Part shown: positions 34,076-43,571 of the stretch, piece by piece
Layout of the letters: each line of letters starts with the position of its first letter
Numbering within the stretch: the first letter of the stretch is position 1
DNA from: Planctomycetaceae bacterium
Lineage (GTDB): Bacteria > Planctomycetota > Planctomycetia > Planctomycetales > Planctomycetaceae
DNA length: 52,980 nt
NCBI GenBank assembly: GCA_020850695.1
Contig: JADZEF010000345.1
Location: 1-52,980 of the forward strand
Reading direction: 5' to 3'
Made by a program: the position numbers and the translations under genes
The notes under the pieces: generated by a model
What the model was told of the DNA's origin: nothing
Databases searched by the model: none
What the model saw: the letters and a program-made list of their open reading frames with translations, nothing else

Positions 34076-35131
34076 ATGACGCGCAACTCATTCCGATCGA
34101 TTGTGTTCTGGTCGGTGGCTCTTGTGGCAGTGTGTGGTCCGGCAGACGCACAACAGGGGCAGTCGCCACGTCCATCGCCGGGAATCGTCCCGTCAAGCCC
34201 CAAGTCGGAAAAGCAGATCGAGCAGCGGGGCAAACTCGGACTACCCCTCAACACGAAAGTGACATTGAAGGGCACCGTCGTGGATGGACCATTCAAAGGG
34301 TATGACGGCGGGCCCAACCTTCGCGTTCGATACATCAACGGAGTGGCCACGCAGAAAGATATTCAGCTCACCCTTCGCGAGGAATTCAGCGTCCGTGGAG
34401 ACTCCACATCGGATCGCTCCGAACGGGGTTTCCGATTCGGAGAGTCCTATGAAATCATCGGACATGAAGTCGGCGAGTTCGTCGGAGTGAATCCTAACAG
34501 CAAGCAAATCGTGCAGGCGGCGCCTCGCCATTTTCATTACTTCTTTGAAGTGGAGCAACGTCGCACAATCAATCCCTCAGAGTTCACGCCGGACGAATTT
34601 GTCGGACGCGAAGCGCTCTTCGAAGGAACGGCGCGCACCGTCGAAGGAGAACCCTCAATCGTTGCCGGCGATTGGCGCTTGATTGTGCGTCCCAAGGACG
34701 ACTGGGATGACAGTTTTGTCGGTCATCGAGTCGAGGTCTTCGGCAAAATCAGTCGATCGTCGAAGCCAGGCGTTTATCGCGTTGAACCTGCGATTCCGCG
34801 ACTGGTCGATCTCAAGGATCAAAAGGGACGGAAAGTTTCCCTTCGTGGCGCTGCCCGCAGCATGAACGGTCACTGGTGGTTCTACTACCGAGGACAGAAT
34901 CTCTACGTCGACAACATGGACAAGCTGCCGGATTGGTCCGCCGAGAACCACTTCCGGCCGATGCAGATCGATGGAACGTTGGACGAAGCTGATCTGCCGG
35001 ACGTCAAAGACGTCGGGCGTGTGAGCGCACCCCCGCTCCGCAAACATTTCATCGTCCGAAACGCATCATGGAAGCCATTGCCGCCATTGCTCGCACCCGA
35101 GCGGTTAGACAACGCCAACCCGCCCTGGTGA
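34076..35131 (+). CDS. Exported protein of unknown function between inverted repeats
   Basis: A 351-residue protein with a signal peptide (SIVFWSVALVAVCGPADAQ) and a mature part of beta-rich character. It has three similar stretches that look like small beta-barrel (OB- or nucleotide-excision-like) units: VTLKGTVVDGPFKGYDGGPNLRVRY, ALFEGTARTVEGEPSIVAGDWRLIV and VSLRGAARSMNGHWWFYYRGQNLYV. I do not recognise a family. Base and codon use are less GC-rich than neighbours. The gene fills a segment bounded by perfect 24-bp inverted repeats, suggesting a transferred cassette. A weak promoter (TTGCAT at 33998, TACAAT at 34023, 19-base spacer) precedes it. Confidence 0.75.
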   Translation: MTRNSFRSIVFWSVALVAVCGPADAQQGQSPRPSPGIVPSSPKSEKQIEQRGKLGLPLNTKVTLKGTVVDGPFKGYDGGPNLRVRYINGVATQKDIQLTLREEFSVRGDSTSDRSERGFRFGESYEIIGHEVGEFVGVNPNSKQIVQAAPRHFHYFFEVEQRRTINPSEFTPDEFVGREALFEGTARTVEGEPSIVAGDWRLIVRPKDDWDDSFVGHRVEVFGKISRSSKPGVYRVEPAIPRLVDLKDQKGRKVSLRGAARSMNGHWWFYYRGQNLYVDNMDKLPDWSAENHFRPMQIDGTLDEADLPDVKDVGRVSAPPLRKHFIVRNASWKPLPPLLAPERLDNANPPW

Positions 35132-35155
35132 GACGCTTCGCGCGACTCTCCGTCC

Positions 35156-35179
35156 AATCCGTCGTTTCCGTGGCCCTGC
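35156..35179 (-). repeat. Right 24-bp inverted repeat of a putative cassette
   Basis: The 24 bases from AATCCGTCG to TGGCCCTGC are the exact reverse complement of 33882-33905. It lies between the convergent stops of the unknown gene and serA. No target-site duplication was clear by eye. Confidence 0.9.
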
Positions 35180-35196
35180 CATTTCGTCTTTGATCG

Positions 35197-36837
35197 TCAG
35201 TTCCCGCTCACCCACGGCAGCGGAGCCCCGGCTTTCGGCAAACGGACGAGGTCGACCCCCTGCACCTCGGGATGCCGGGCGATCTCGGCGAGGGCTTCGG
35301 CGGACGGCTCGTTGTCGAGGTTCAGCACGGCGACCGAGTCGTAGCCCGGCTCATTCCGCTCGCGGCCGAGGGCCATATGGGCGATGTTGACCTGGTGCTT
35401 CCCGCACTCGGTGCCGATGTACCCGATGAGCCCCGGCACGTCGCGGTGGCGGTAGATGAGCAGCGTTCCGTCGAGGTACGCATCGAGGTGGTAAGGGCCC
35501 AGCTTCACCAGCCGCAGGAACTGCTTGCCGAAGATCGTTCCCGCCGCCGTCAGCTCGCCCCGATCGGTCTCGATCGAGGCGGTGATCATCGTCGTGAAGT
35601 TGCTCGGCTCCTGCGACGACGACTCGCTGATCTCGACGCCGCGCTCCTTCGCCATCATCTCGGCGTTCACGATATTGACCGACGTTTCGAGCGCATCTTG
35701 CATCAGCCCCGCCGCAAAGCTGGCGGTGATCGGCTTGTGCTTCTTCGTCGCCGCCTCGCCGCGGAAGTTGATGCGAGCGCGGCGAATGCCGCTGCCGCGA
35801 CCCCAGCGGGCGAGCAGCAGCCCCAGCCGGTAGGCAAGGTCGAGGTAGTGTCCCATCTCCTGCATCTCGGTTGCCGAGATCGGCGCCATGTTCACCGCAT
35901 GCCGCACTTCGTTGCGAAGCAGGAACCCCGTGATGATCTCAGCCGCTTCGACCGCCACCAGTTCCTGAGCCTCGTCGGTCGAGGCTCCAAGGTGCGGGGT
36001 GAGAAGAATGTTCTTCTGCTTAAGGAGCCGGCTGTCCTTGGGGAGCGGCTCGGTCGCGAAGACGTCGAGGGCCGCCCCGCCGACGTGCCCCGATTCGAGT
36101 CCGTCGCACAAGGCCTCTTCATCGACGATGCCGCCGCGGGCGCAGTTGATGATCCGCACCCCCTTCTTCATCGTCTTGAGCCGCTCGGCGTTGATCAGGT
36201 TCTTCGTCTCGGGGGTGAGTGGCGTGTGGAAGGTGACGTAATCGCACTTCGTGAGGATCTCGGCGACGTCCTTGTGGAACTCGATCCCCATCTCGGCTGC
36301 CTTCTCAGCCGAGAAGACGGGGTCGTATCCCAGCACCTTCATTTCAAGGGCCTGAGCCCGCGCCGCCACCGCCAAACCAATCCGCCCCAGCCCGACGACC
36401 GCCAGCGTTTTCCCGGCGAGCTGCGTCCCGCGAAGCTTCCGGTCGAATTCCCCCTGCACCATTTTCGCGTGGGCCGTCGCAATGTGCCGAGACAGGGCCA
36501 TCATCAGCGTGACAGTGTGCTCAGCCGTGCTGATCGTGTTGCCGGCCGGCGTGTTCATCACCACGACGCCCGCCCGGGTGGCGGCCGCGAGATTGATGTT
36601 GTCGACCCCCACCCCCGCCCGGACGATCGCCTTGAGACGCGTCTGTCCGTCGAGAATCTCCGGCGTCAGCTTGTATCCGCTGCGGATCACCATCGCATCC
36701 GCCTGGCTCACCGCAGCCCGCAAGTCGTCCGCCGACATCTTCTGGCTCCCCCGATCGTCCACCTCAATGCCGGGAGAGGCCTTCAGGATCGCGAGGCCGG
36801 CAGGGGACAAAGCATCGGTGACGAGAACGCGGAACAT
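35197..36837 (-). CDS. serA: D-3-phosphoglycerate dehydrogenase
   Basis: A 546-residue enzyme of the first step of serine synthesis, oxidising 3-phosphoglycerate with NAD. The N-terminus is MFRVLVTDALSPAGLAILK. The NAD loop GKTLAVVGLGRIGLAVAARAQ, the catalytic Arg in INCARGGIVDEEAL, the Glu in DVFATEPLP and the His in LTPHLGASTDEAQ are all present. After these come the intervening domain (AINFRGEAATKKHKP-type region) and a C-terminal ACT domain (LLIYRHRDVPGLIGYIGTECGKHQVNIAHM), the long SerA form. ATG at 36837 is chosen over an in-frame codon at 36891 because the family starts there. Confidence 0.93.
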   Translation of the reverse strand: MFRVLVTDALSPAGLAILKASPGIEVDDRGSQKMSADDLRAAVSQADAMVIRSGYKLTPEILDGQTRLKAIVRAGVGVDNINLAAATRAGVVVMNTPAGNTISTAEHTVTLMMALSRHIATAHAKMVQGEFDRKLRGTQLAGKTLAVVGLGRIGLAVAARAQALEMKVLGYDPVFSAEKAAEMGIEFHKDVAEILTKCDYVTFHTPLTPETKNLINAERLKTMKKGVRIINCARGGIVDEEALCDGLESGHVGGAALDVFATEPLPKDSRLLKQKNILLTPHLGASTDEAQELVAVEAAEIITGFLLRNEVRHAVNMAPISATEMQEMGHYLDLAYRLGLLLARWGRGSGIRRARINFRGEAATKKHKPITASFAAGLMQDALETSVNIVNAEMMAKERGVEISESSSQEPSNFTTMITASIETDRGELTAAGTIFGKQFLRLVKLGPYHLDAYLDGTLLIYRHRDVPGLIGYIGTECGKHQVNIAHMALGRERNEPGYDSVAVLNLDNEPSAEALAEIARHPEVQGVDLVRLPKAGAPLPWVSGN

Positions 36838-37129
36838 GGGACACCACCAGAACGAAGCCAGTAAACAGTCAAATGGTCGAAAGGCGGGCAATCGCCGGAC
36901 GGCGACATGCTAGTGTCTCGCCCGCCGCCAATCGAGAGACTGCGGGCAAAAGATTCGTTCGCATGAACGGTTTCTGATGGTCCTTCTCCGCACGGAAGTG
37001 GTTACAGTAAGCTGTTCAAACCCCTGTCGGACATCCTGACGCCCCTTCGTGTTCTCGACGAAGGAACGTTGATGTGCATCACTGGCACGACGGAACGATC
37101 GAGCCCTTGCCCCCATCGAGGAGCACACG
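36838..37129. other. Divergent intergenic region
   Basis: This region separates the divergent serA and DUF1552 genes. No gene or RNA is supported. A TTACAGTAAGCTG string (37001-37013) is like one at 49807-49819 upstream of the WD40-caspase gene (CTACAGTAAGCTC); both lie upstream of exported-protein genes and might be -10-like, but evidence is thin. Confidence 0.35.
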
Positions 37130-38398
37130 ATGAAACTTCACCGCCGCTCGTTTCTTCGCGCCGCCGGCGTGGCCATGGCGCTGCCGATGTTCGATGCGTT
37201 CGCTCCGCGCCGCACTCTGGCGGCCGAAGCCGCGGCCGTTCCGCGCCGGATGGTCTTCATCAATACCCCGTTGGGGGTTCACCCCGAGTACTTTTTTCCC
37301 AGGCAGTCGGGACGCGACTATGATCTGTCGCCCTACCTGGAGATCCTCAAAGACTTACGTGATGAATTCACCGTCGTCTCGGGATTGTCGCACCCGGATG
37401 TCGGGCCCAGCCACGACTCCAACCAGAGCTTTCTGACTGGAGCCCCGCACCCGGAACGTCGGGCGGGCTTCCGCAACAGCATCTCGATCGACCAGTTCGC
37501 CGCCGAGCACATCTACGGCCAGACGCGGTTCCCCACGCTCCCGCTGTCGTGCGAAGGGGGGACGCTGTCATGGACGACGAGCGGGGCTCCCGTCCCGGCC
37601 GACTCCTGGCCGTCGAGCGTCTTCGCTCAGCTTTTTCTGGAAGGCCGGCCGGACGTCGTCGAGGCGCAGGCCCGCCGCCTCGCGGACGGGCAGAGCGTTC
37701 TCGATGCCGTCCGCGACCAGGCCCGCAAGCTGCAGCGCGACCTCGGTGCGGGAGACCGTGAAAAACTCGACGAGTACTTCACCAGCGTCCGCGAACTCGA
37801 GCAGCGGCTGGCCCAGGCCGAGGCCTGGTCGAAGCGGCCCAAGCCGAAGGTCGACGCGAAGCCTCCGGTCAACGTGCAGAACAGCGCCGACGTCATCGGC
37901 AAGACGCGGGTCTGGTTTGACCTGATCCATCTGGCCCTGCAGACCGATTCGTCGCGGCTCGTCACGCTGCAGCTTCTCGGCACCAGCAGCGTCCCGCCGA
38001 TCCCGGGGGTGAGCCAGGGGCACCACGACCTGTCGCACCACGGGCAGGACCCGACGAAGATCGCGCAGCTCAAGATCCTCGAAACCGAGAAGATGAAAGT
38101 GCTCGGCAACTTCCTTTCTCAGCTGCGGAATTCGAAGGAAGACGGCCAGAGCCTCCTCGACCGGACGATGGTCTTCTTCAGCAGCAACCTGGCCGACGCC
38201 AGCAAGCACAGCGTCAAGAACATGCCGGTTCTGCTGGCCGGCGGCGGGTTCCGCCACGGCCAGCATCTCGCCTTCGACCCGGACAAGAATCCCCCGCTGT
38301 GCAACCTGTTCGTCAGCATGCTCCAGCGAATGGGAATCGAAGCGGACCGATTCGCCTCCAGCACCGGGACGCTCACCGGCTTGGAACCCGCGAGTTGA
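37130..38398 (+). CDS. DUF1552 exported protein
   Basis: A 422-residue planctomycete-type protein with a twin-Arg signal (KLHRRSFLRAAGVAMALPMFDAF). It shows DUF1552 landmarks: RRMVFINTPLGVHPEYFFP, HDSNQSFLTGAPHP, SIDQFAAEHI, LPLSCEGGTLSWT, a coiled segment DREKLDEYFTSVRELEQRLAQAE, SQGHHDLSHHGQD and SNLADASKHSVKNMPVLLAGG. DUF1552 is of unknown function and is related to the DUF1501 group. No DUF1592 partner lies next to it here, which is unusual because the two often occur as a pair. It converges on the two-gene lactonase unit. Confidence 0.9.
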   Translation: MKLHRRSFLRAAGVAMALPMFDAFAPRRTLAAEAAAVPRRMVFINTPLGVHPEYFFPRQSGRDYDLSPYLEILKDLRDEFTVVSGLSHPDVGPSHDSNQSFLTGAPHPERRAGFRNSISIDQFAAEHIYGQTRFPTLPLSCEGGTLSWTTSGAPVPADSWPSSVFAQLFLEGRPDVVEAQARRLADGQSVLDAVRDQARKLQRDLGAGDREKLDEYFTSVRELEQRLAQAEAWSKRPKPKVDAKPPVNVQNSADVIGKTRVWFDLIHLALQTDSSRLVTLQLLGTSSVPPIPGVSQGHHDLSHHGQDPTKIAQLKILETEKMKVLGNFLSQLRNSKEDGQSLLDRTMVFFSSNLADASKHSVKNMPVLLAGGGFRHGQHLAFDPDKNPPLCNLFVSMLQRMGIEADRFASSTGTLTGLEPAS

Positions 38399-38435
38399 TC
38401 GCGGCGGGCGCTGGAGGAATCCGCGACGCGTCCCC

Positions 38436-39023
38436 TCACTCCCGCGGTTTCGTCCAGGTCTCGGACCACGCGAGACAGCAACTCGTCATGGGCCGGCCCG
38501 AACGATCCTGCGGAATCACCCGGCCGGTAGCGACTTCTTCATTGAAGGTCAGCTGCGCCGCACGGGCCGGCAGAAACGTGCTGTAGACGCCCAGAGGACG
38601 ATTCATGGCGCCGGGCGGCATCGTCAGGATGAACGGCGGCATCAGGTCCCACCACGACAGGAGGACGGAATCCCGCGCCGAGACGATCCGTTCTTCCACC
38701 GTGCTCAACGAATGCCCCGCCCGTTCGAACTTCGCGTCCGTAATCGGAAGCGACTCGTCGGCGAACGGCTTGTAGAGCATCACCTCGATTGTTCGCTGCA
38801 GAAAGCGGGCGACCGCCGGATTGTCTGCATAGATTCGCGGCGTCTTCCCGACGAGCGGGCTTTCGAGGAACAGTGCATGCCCCTGCCCGACAGGTGACCA
38901 GAGGACGCGCCAGTGGCTGGCGCGGTGCGTGAACGTCGCGCCGTCATCGTTGGACAGACGCAGGAAGGAGTTCTCCCCGGTCATCACCGGGTCGTGCGGG
39001 TCGACGAGTTGGGGTTCCGGCAT
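38436..39023 (-). CDS. Hypothetical protein coupled to the lactonase
   Basis: A 195-residue protein without signal peptide, starting MPEPQLVDPHDPVMTGENSFLRLSNDDGATF. I do not recognise a family. It has HRASHWRVLWSPVGQGHALFLESP, RTIEVMLYKPFAD and LPARAAQLTFNEEVATGRVI, which give a mixed alpha/beta look. The ATG lies two bases after the lactonase stop, with GGAGGTG overlapping that gene's end, so the two are translationally coupled. This suggests a role linked to the same sugar or lactone metabolism, although the partner is exported and this protein appears cytoplasmic. Confidence 0.75.
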   Translation of the reverse strand: MPEPQLVDPHDPVMTGENSFLRLSNDDGATFTHRASHWRVLWSPVGQGHALFLESPLVGKTPRIYADNPAVARFLQRTIEVMLYKPFADESLPITDAKFERAGHSLSTVEERIVSARDSVLLSWWDLMPPFILTMPPGAMNRPLGVYSTFLPARAAQLTFNEEVATGRVIPQDRSGRPMTSCCLAWSETWTKPRE

Positions 39024-39025
39024 GG

Positions 39026-40123
39026 TCACTTCACCTCCATGAATCGGACGCAGACCGGGCTGGCCACCTTCACGCTCGCCTCGGTCGGCGACAGCGCGCC
39101 GGTCGATTGATCGATGCGGAACACGATGACGTTGTCCCCCGACTGATTGGCCACCAGCATGTACTTCCCCGTCGGCTCGATGGCGAAGTTGCGGGGAGTC
39201 TTCACCCCCATGCTCTGATGGCCGACCGCCTTCACCGTACGCGTCTGCGGGTCGACCGAGAAGATGGCGATCGAGTTGTACGGGTCGCGGTTCGAGACAT
39301 AGACGAACTTGCCCGACGGATGGACAACCGTCTCGGCGGTGCTGCCCCCCTTGCGGACGACGTCTTTCGGCAGCGTCGAAAGAACCTGCCGCTGCTTCAA
39401 CTCTCCCTTGTCGGCGTCGTAGTCGCAGACGATGAGGGTCAGGTCGGTCTCGCCGTTGACGTAGGCCGTCTTGCCGTCCGGCTGCCAGGCGAAGTGACGC
39501 GGGCCGGCTCCCTTGGGCGTGTCGAAGGCTCCGTGCCGCGTCAGCGTCCCCTTCTCCGGGCTAAAGGCGTAGATGATGACCTGATCGAGCCCCAGGTCGC
39601 AGCAGAGCGCGAATTTGTTGGCCTTGTCGACGTGAATCGAATGCCCGTTCTTCCGCGGTCCTTCGTGCTGCTGAAACGACGTCGCCTTGCCAAGCTTGCC
39701 GTCCGCTTCGACAGGCAGGCAGAGGCAGCTTCCGCCAGTATAGTTGGCCGCGAGGACGTTTTTTCCCGTCGGATCGACGATGAGGTGGCACGGTGCGCCC
39801 CCCTGCGAGGGCTGCGAATTGAGGTACGTCAGCTTGCCCGACTCTCCGTCGATGGCGAACGCGCTGATCGTCGCCTGCCCTTCATTGACCGCGTACAGAA
39901 ACTTTCGATTTGGATGGAAGGCGATGAAGGACGGATCGCTCGTTTCCCCCGCCAGCGTCGCAGGAGAAAGCGAACCGTCCTTGAGGTTCAGTTCGCACTG
40001 ATAGATCCCCTTGCTTTCCTTCCCGCTGTAGGTCCCGAAGTAGACACGGTACTTCTCCTGGGCCGCCGCGGATGCCGACACCGCCGCAAGCATGCCGGCG
40101 GCGAGAATGAATCGAAAAGCCAT
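39026..40123 (-). CDS. Exported lactonase-type seven-bladed beta-propeller
   Basis: A 365-residue protein of the YbhE/Pgl-like lactonase family. A signal peptide (MAFRFILAAGMLAAVSASAAAQ) is followed by YRVYFGTYSGKESKGIYQCELN and repeated blade motifs such as HPNRKFLYAVNE, DPTGKNVLAANYTGG, QPDGKTAYVNGE, HPSGKFVYVSNRDPYNSIAIF and EPTGKYMLVANQSGDNVIVF. Cytoplasmic homologues hydrolyse 6-phosphogluconolactone, but an exported copy in a planctomycete more likely acts on free sugar lactones or other ring esters outside the cytoplasm. The gene starts the two-gene unit with the unknown downstream protein. Confidence 0.9.
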   Translation of the reverse strand: MAFRFILAAGMLAAVSASAAAQEKYRVYFGTYSGKESKGIYQCELNLKDGSLSPATLAGETSDPSFIAFHPNRKFLYAVNEGQATISAFAIDGESGKLTYLNSQPSQGGAPCHLIVDPTGKNVLAANYTGGSCLCLPVEADGKLGKATSFQQHEGPRKNGHSIHVDKANKFALCCDLGLDQVIIYAFSPEKGTLTRHGAFDTPKGAGPRHFAWQPDGKTAYVNGETDLTLIVCDYDADKGELKQRQVLSTLPKDVVRKGGSTAETVVHPSGKFVYVSNRDPYNSIAIFSVDPQTRTVKAVGHQSMGVKTPRNFAIEPTGKYMLVANQSGDNVIVFRIDQSTGALSPTEASVKVASPVCVRFMEVK

Positions 40124-40364
40124 CGATGTCGTCTCCTGGAAGTCTCAGCGGGGAATGGGCGTTGATGGAGGTCGTGTGTGCTGCCCGGCATGAGAGTCTC
40201 GTGGCTCGAATCGTGCGCGACGCAGACCGGCTCGCATTATGTCCATCAACGAGTGGATCCCGATAGGTCTCCCCAGCTGGGCGGACAAATTCATTCTCAA
40301 TGGCAGCACAAAACCAGATGCCAGTTCACGGCGCGGGCTCGGCCAAAAATCCAGTGGCAAGCGT

Positions 40365-40796
40365 TCATCGAGCCAACGGCTCGGGAGCGCTATTGGCGGC
40401 TGAGAGAGGATCGCTTCCCCGTCCCCCAATCACGGCGCCAGCCAGCGCGCCGACGAGGGCCATGGCCAGCACGTCCTCGCCCAGCATCGAGGGATCGCCG
40501 AATAAGGGCGACGAGCAACCTCCGGCGATGGCCCCCAGCACCGCACCGGTTGCGAATCCGAACAGTGCCGCGCCGACGACCGACAAGGTCACGATGACGC
40601 ATCGGCCGATCCAAGTGGCGAAGAAGGGGGAGGACAGGGCTCTGTCCCACGGATCGCATAGCTCCGACTCTGCCGAAATCGCGCCGGTGCAGAACGCTTC
40701 GTTGATCTCCAACGTGTTCGGTGCGGCATTTCGCGAGGGAACTTGATGAGGGATCTCAATCGGTTGACCTTGGAACGAGGGATGAAGTGCGAACAT
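40365..40796 (-). CDS. Small membrane protein with glycine-zipper helices
   Basis: A 143-residue protein predicted from ATG at 40796 (MFALHPSFQGQPIEIPHQVPSRNAAPNTLEINEAF). It has two hydrophobic helices rich in small residues, CVIVTLSVVGAALFGFATGAVLGAIAGG and GEDVLAMALVGALAGAVIGG, as in glycine-zipper or holin-like membrane proteins. No family is recognised. An upstream codon would add a 28-residue Cys/Arg-rich stretch that looks non-coding. The spacer to the lactonase start (40124-40364) holds nothing recognisable. Confidence 0.55.
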   Translation of the reverse strand: MFALHPSFQGQPIEIPHQVPSRNAAPNTLEINEAFCTGAISAESELCDPWDRALSSPFFATWIGRCVIVTLSVVGAALFGFATGAVLGAIAGGCSSPLFGDPSMLGEDVLAMALVGALAGAVIGGRGSDPLSAANSAPEPLAR

Positions 40797-41377
40797 GGCA
40801 ACCTCCGCGGAAAGCGGGCGCCGGCATCGCCAGGCGAGTTGCCTGGTTTCTCCGGCACACGTCGGAAGAGAGAAAAGCACGCGGGATGCCAGCCAGGTCG
40901 AACTTGCCAGAACTCATCAAGTCGCCTCAGGATTTGGTGCCTGCACTTCGGCCGGCGCTTCAATCGGGACGCGGGTAATGGCCCCTGGATCATGCACGTT
41001 GCAGGGCCGCGTCGTGCAATCGGCACGAACCGGAGACGCCCCCACTTCCGTGCGGGTGTCGAGAGGAGCCCCTCATCAATGAGCGGTGAGGCGGCCTTCG
41101 CCGAGTTCCGTCGCTGGTCAATTGCTGGAGTGCTCCGGTCCACCCCGGATCTTCAATCCGTTGAAGAAACCTCCACTCCCCTAGAATGAAAGGACATCCA
41201 GCGTGCCGAGGGGAGCCTTCAGGGTGTCATGCCCGTCATCTCCCCCGTCATCTTCATGGCGGTCGACGACTAAGGCCCGCGGACATCCCGTCCGCTCACT
41301 TGGCGGCCATCGTGCGAACGCCTAGGGTGTGCATTCCCATTCCTTGAGCCGACGAAATCCGAGTGAGTTGCGGGTCT
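40797..41377. other. Intergenic stretch upstream of ftsH
   Basis: Open frames on both strands exist, but their translations are Arg/Ser-rich and look random, so no gene is claimed. A 6-bp hairpin (GCGGAC at 41277 and GTCCGC) sits about 90 bases before the ftsH start. The stretch holds the control region of the small membrane protein on one side and of ftsH on the other. Confidence 0.45.
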
Positions 41378-43435
41378 ATGAGCAAGCCAGTTCAGCCGAG
41401 CGGTCCGTCGGGAAAGTCTTCCAATGCGGGTCCTCGCGAACCCCAGGAAAAGAAGGCGGGGTTTCCCCCGGGACGAAGCTGGGTCTGGGTTCCCGTGATC
41501 CTGCTGCTGAATTATCTCGTAATGCGTCTGGTCCTGCCGGGAGAGGAAGATCCCGCAAAGGTCCCCTATACGTTTTTCCGGGAGCAGGTCGGGGCCGACA
41601 ACGTCCACGCGATCTACGGCCGCGGCGAGACGATTTCGGGCCGCTTCACCAAGCCGGTGATGTTCCCGAAGCCGTCGGACGAGAAAACGGAGGGGGAGAA
41701 GGGAGAAAAGAAGGACGTCAAACCGCGTGAGGTGCAGGACTTCACGACGATCATTCCCGCCTTCGTCGATCCCGGCCTCGAAGGGTATCTCATCAAGCAC
41801 GGAGTCGAGATCCGGGCCGAGCCGATCCGGCAGGAAGGAAACGCGTTCCTGAACCTGCTCTATGGCTTCGGCCCCGCCATTCTGCTGGTCGCCTTCTACG
41901 TCTGGATGTATCGAAAGGCCCAGGGGGGCGGCATGGGGCTGATGGGGATCGGCCGCAGCCGGGCCCGCCGCTTCGACACCGAGAAGGATCAGCGCTTTAC
42001 GTTCAGCGATGTGGCGGGAATCGACGAAGCCGAGAACGAACTGGTCGAGATCGTCGACTTCCTCCGCGATCCGGCGAAATACACGCGCCTGGGGGGAACC
42101 GCGCCCAAAGGGGTGCTGCTGATCGGGGCCCCGGGAACCGGCAAGACGCTTCTGGCTCGGGCCGTCGCGGGGGAAGCAGGCGTCCCCTTCTTCTCGATGA
42201 GCGCCTCGGAATTCGTCGAGATGATCGTCGGCGTCGGTGCGGCGCGCGTTCGCGACCTCTTCAAGCAGGCCCGCGAACACGCGCCCGCAATCATCTTCAT
42301 CGATGAGCTCGATTCGATCGGCCGCGCCCGCGGGCAGTTCGCCATGGGAGGCTCGAGCGAACAGGAGCAGACGTTGAACCAGATTCTCACCGAGATGGAC
42401 GGCTTCTCGAGCCGCGAGGGAATCATTGTCCTGGCGGCCACCAATCAGCCCGACGTGCTCGACAAGGCCCTGCTCCGCCCCGGACGCTTCGACCGCCGCG
42501 TCGTCGTCAACCTCCCCGATCGCAAAGGACGCGAGGCAATTCTCAAGGTTCACACGCGCAACGTGCCCCTGGGCCCCGACGTCAACCTCGGCGAAATCGC
42601 GTCGGCAACCCCGGGACTCTCCGGGGCCGATCTCCGCAACCTCGTCAACGAGGCGGCCCTCCTGGCGGCCCGCCGGGACCAGAATTCGGTCGCTCAGAAG
42701 GACTTCATGGACTCTCTTGAGAAGATTGTCCTGGGGCCCGAGCGGCCGCTCATCATGAGCCCCGAGGACCGCGAACGGATCGCCTACCACGAAGGAGGCC
42801 ACGCGATTCTCGGTCTCGTCGTGCCCGGGGCCGATCCGGTCAATCGCGTCACCATCGTGCCCCGTGGCCAGGCGCTGGGCGTGACGTACCAGCGTCCGGA
42901 AAGCGACCGCTACAACTATCCCGAGGCCTACCTGCGGGCCCGCATCGTCGGCATTCTGGGGGGCCGCGCCGCCGAGGAAGTCGTCTACGGAACGAAGACC
43001 ACCGGAGCGGAAAGCGACATCGAGCAGGCGACCAGCCTCGCCCGCAGCATGGTCACGCGCTGGGGCATGAGCGACAAGCTCGGAATGGTCCAGCTTGCTC
43101 CACGCGAAAATCCCTATCTCGGAGGCCGAGGGGGCTACGGGGGCGAGCGCCCCTTCAGCGACCAGACGGCCGAGACCATCGATGCCGAAGTGCTGCGGAT
43201 TATCGGTGACTGCCACGACGACGCGCGGCGACTCCTCGCCGAGCACCGCCCCGCTCTCGACGCCCTGGCCCGGGCACTTCTCGAACGCGAGACCCTCGAC
43301 CAGCAGCAGATTCTCGAAGTGACCGGGCTGCCTCCCGCTCCGCCCCTCAAGACGGGAATGATCCCTCCAGCCCCCGTGCCGGCCGGTGGACCGAACGACC
43401 AGCCTTCGGAAAGCTCCTCATCGTCAGCGCCCTGA
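41378..43435 (+). CDS. ftsH: ATP-dependent zinc metalloprotease FtsH
   Basis: A 685-residue membrane protease that removes misfolded and short-lived membrane and cytoplasmic proteins. There are two membrane segments ([19 protein letters not shown] and [15 protein letters not shown]) around a periplasmic domain with a charged insert ([14 protein letters not shown]). The AAA domain has GAPGTGKT (about 249-256), [11 protein letters not shown] and the second-region [20 protein letters not shown]. The zinc motif HEGGH lies near 471, a slight variant of the usual HEAGH, and the third ligand Asp is in [12 protein letters not shown] Pro/Ser-rich tail follows. ATG at 41378 is chosen over GTG at 41363. 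Confidence 0.95.
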   Translation: MSKPVQPSGPSGKSSNAGPREPQEKKAGFPPGRSWVWVPVILLLNYLVMRLVLPGEEDPAKVPYTFFREQVGADNVHAIYGRGETISGRFTKPVMFPKPSDEKTEGEKGEKKDVKPREVQDFTTIIPAFVDPGLEGYLIKHGVEIRAEPIRQEGNAFLNLLYGFGPAILLVAFYVWMYRKAQGGGMGLMGIGRSRARRFDTEKDQRFTFSDVAGIDEAENELVEIVDFLRDPAKYTRLGGTAPKGVLLIGAPGTGKTLLARAVAGEAGVPFFSMSASEFVEMIVGVGAARVRDLFKQAREHAPAIIFIDELDSIGRARGQFAMGGSSEQEQTLNQILTEMDGFSSREGIIVLAATNQPDVLDKALLRPGRFDRRVVVNLPDRKGREAILKVHTRNVPLGPDVNLGEIASATPGLSGADLRNLVNEAALLAARRDQNSVAQKDFMDSLEKIVLGPERPLIMSPEDRERIAYHEGGHAILGLVVPGADPVNRVTIVPRGQALGVTYQRPESDRYNYPEAYLRARIVGILGGRAAEEVVYGTKTTGAESDIEQATSLARSMVTRWGMSDKLGMVQLAPRENPYLGGRGGYGGERPFSDQTAETIDAEVLRIIGDCHDDARRLLAEHRPALDALARALLERETLDQQQILEVTGLPPAPPLKTGMIPPAPVPAGGPNDQPSESSSSSAP

Positions 43436-43571
43436 GACGCACGGACCGGCGTCGTCCCGCTGCCACCTGACCTGACACGGTCCGCTTCCCCTCTCCCGCG
43501 AGGGATAGAATGGAAGTGCGGATCGTTGGATCGAATCGATGTCCCGAATTGTTCCGGGCGGAGAACGAGGA

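Noticed and set aside
36998..37030. tRNA-like string GTTCAAACCCC
   Set aside because: No acceptor stem, anticodon arm or CCA context could be folded around it.
40743..41189. Plus-strand frame of 148 codons upstream of ftsH
   Set aside because: Its composition is random-looking (Arg/Ser/Pro), it has no ribosome-binding site, and it overlaps the opposing small membrane protein gene start.
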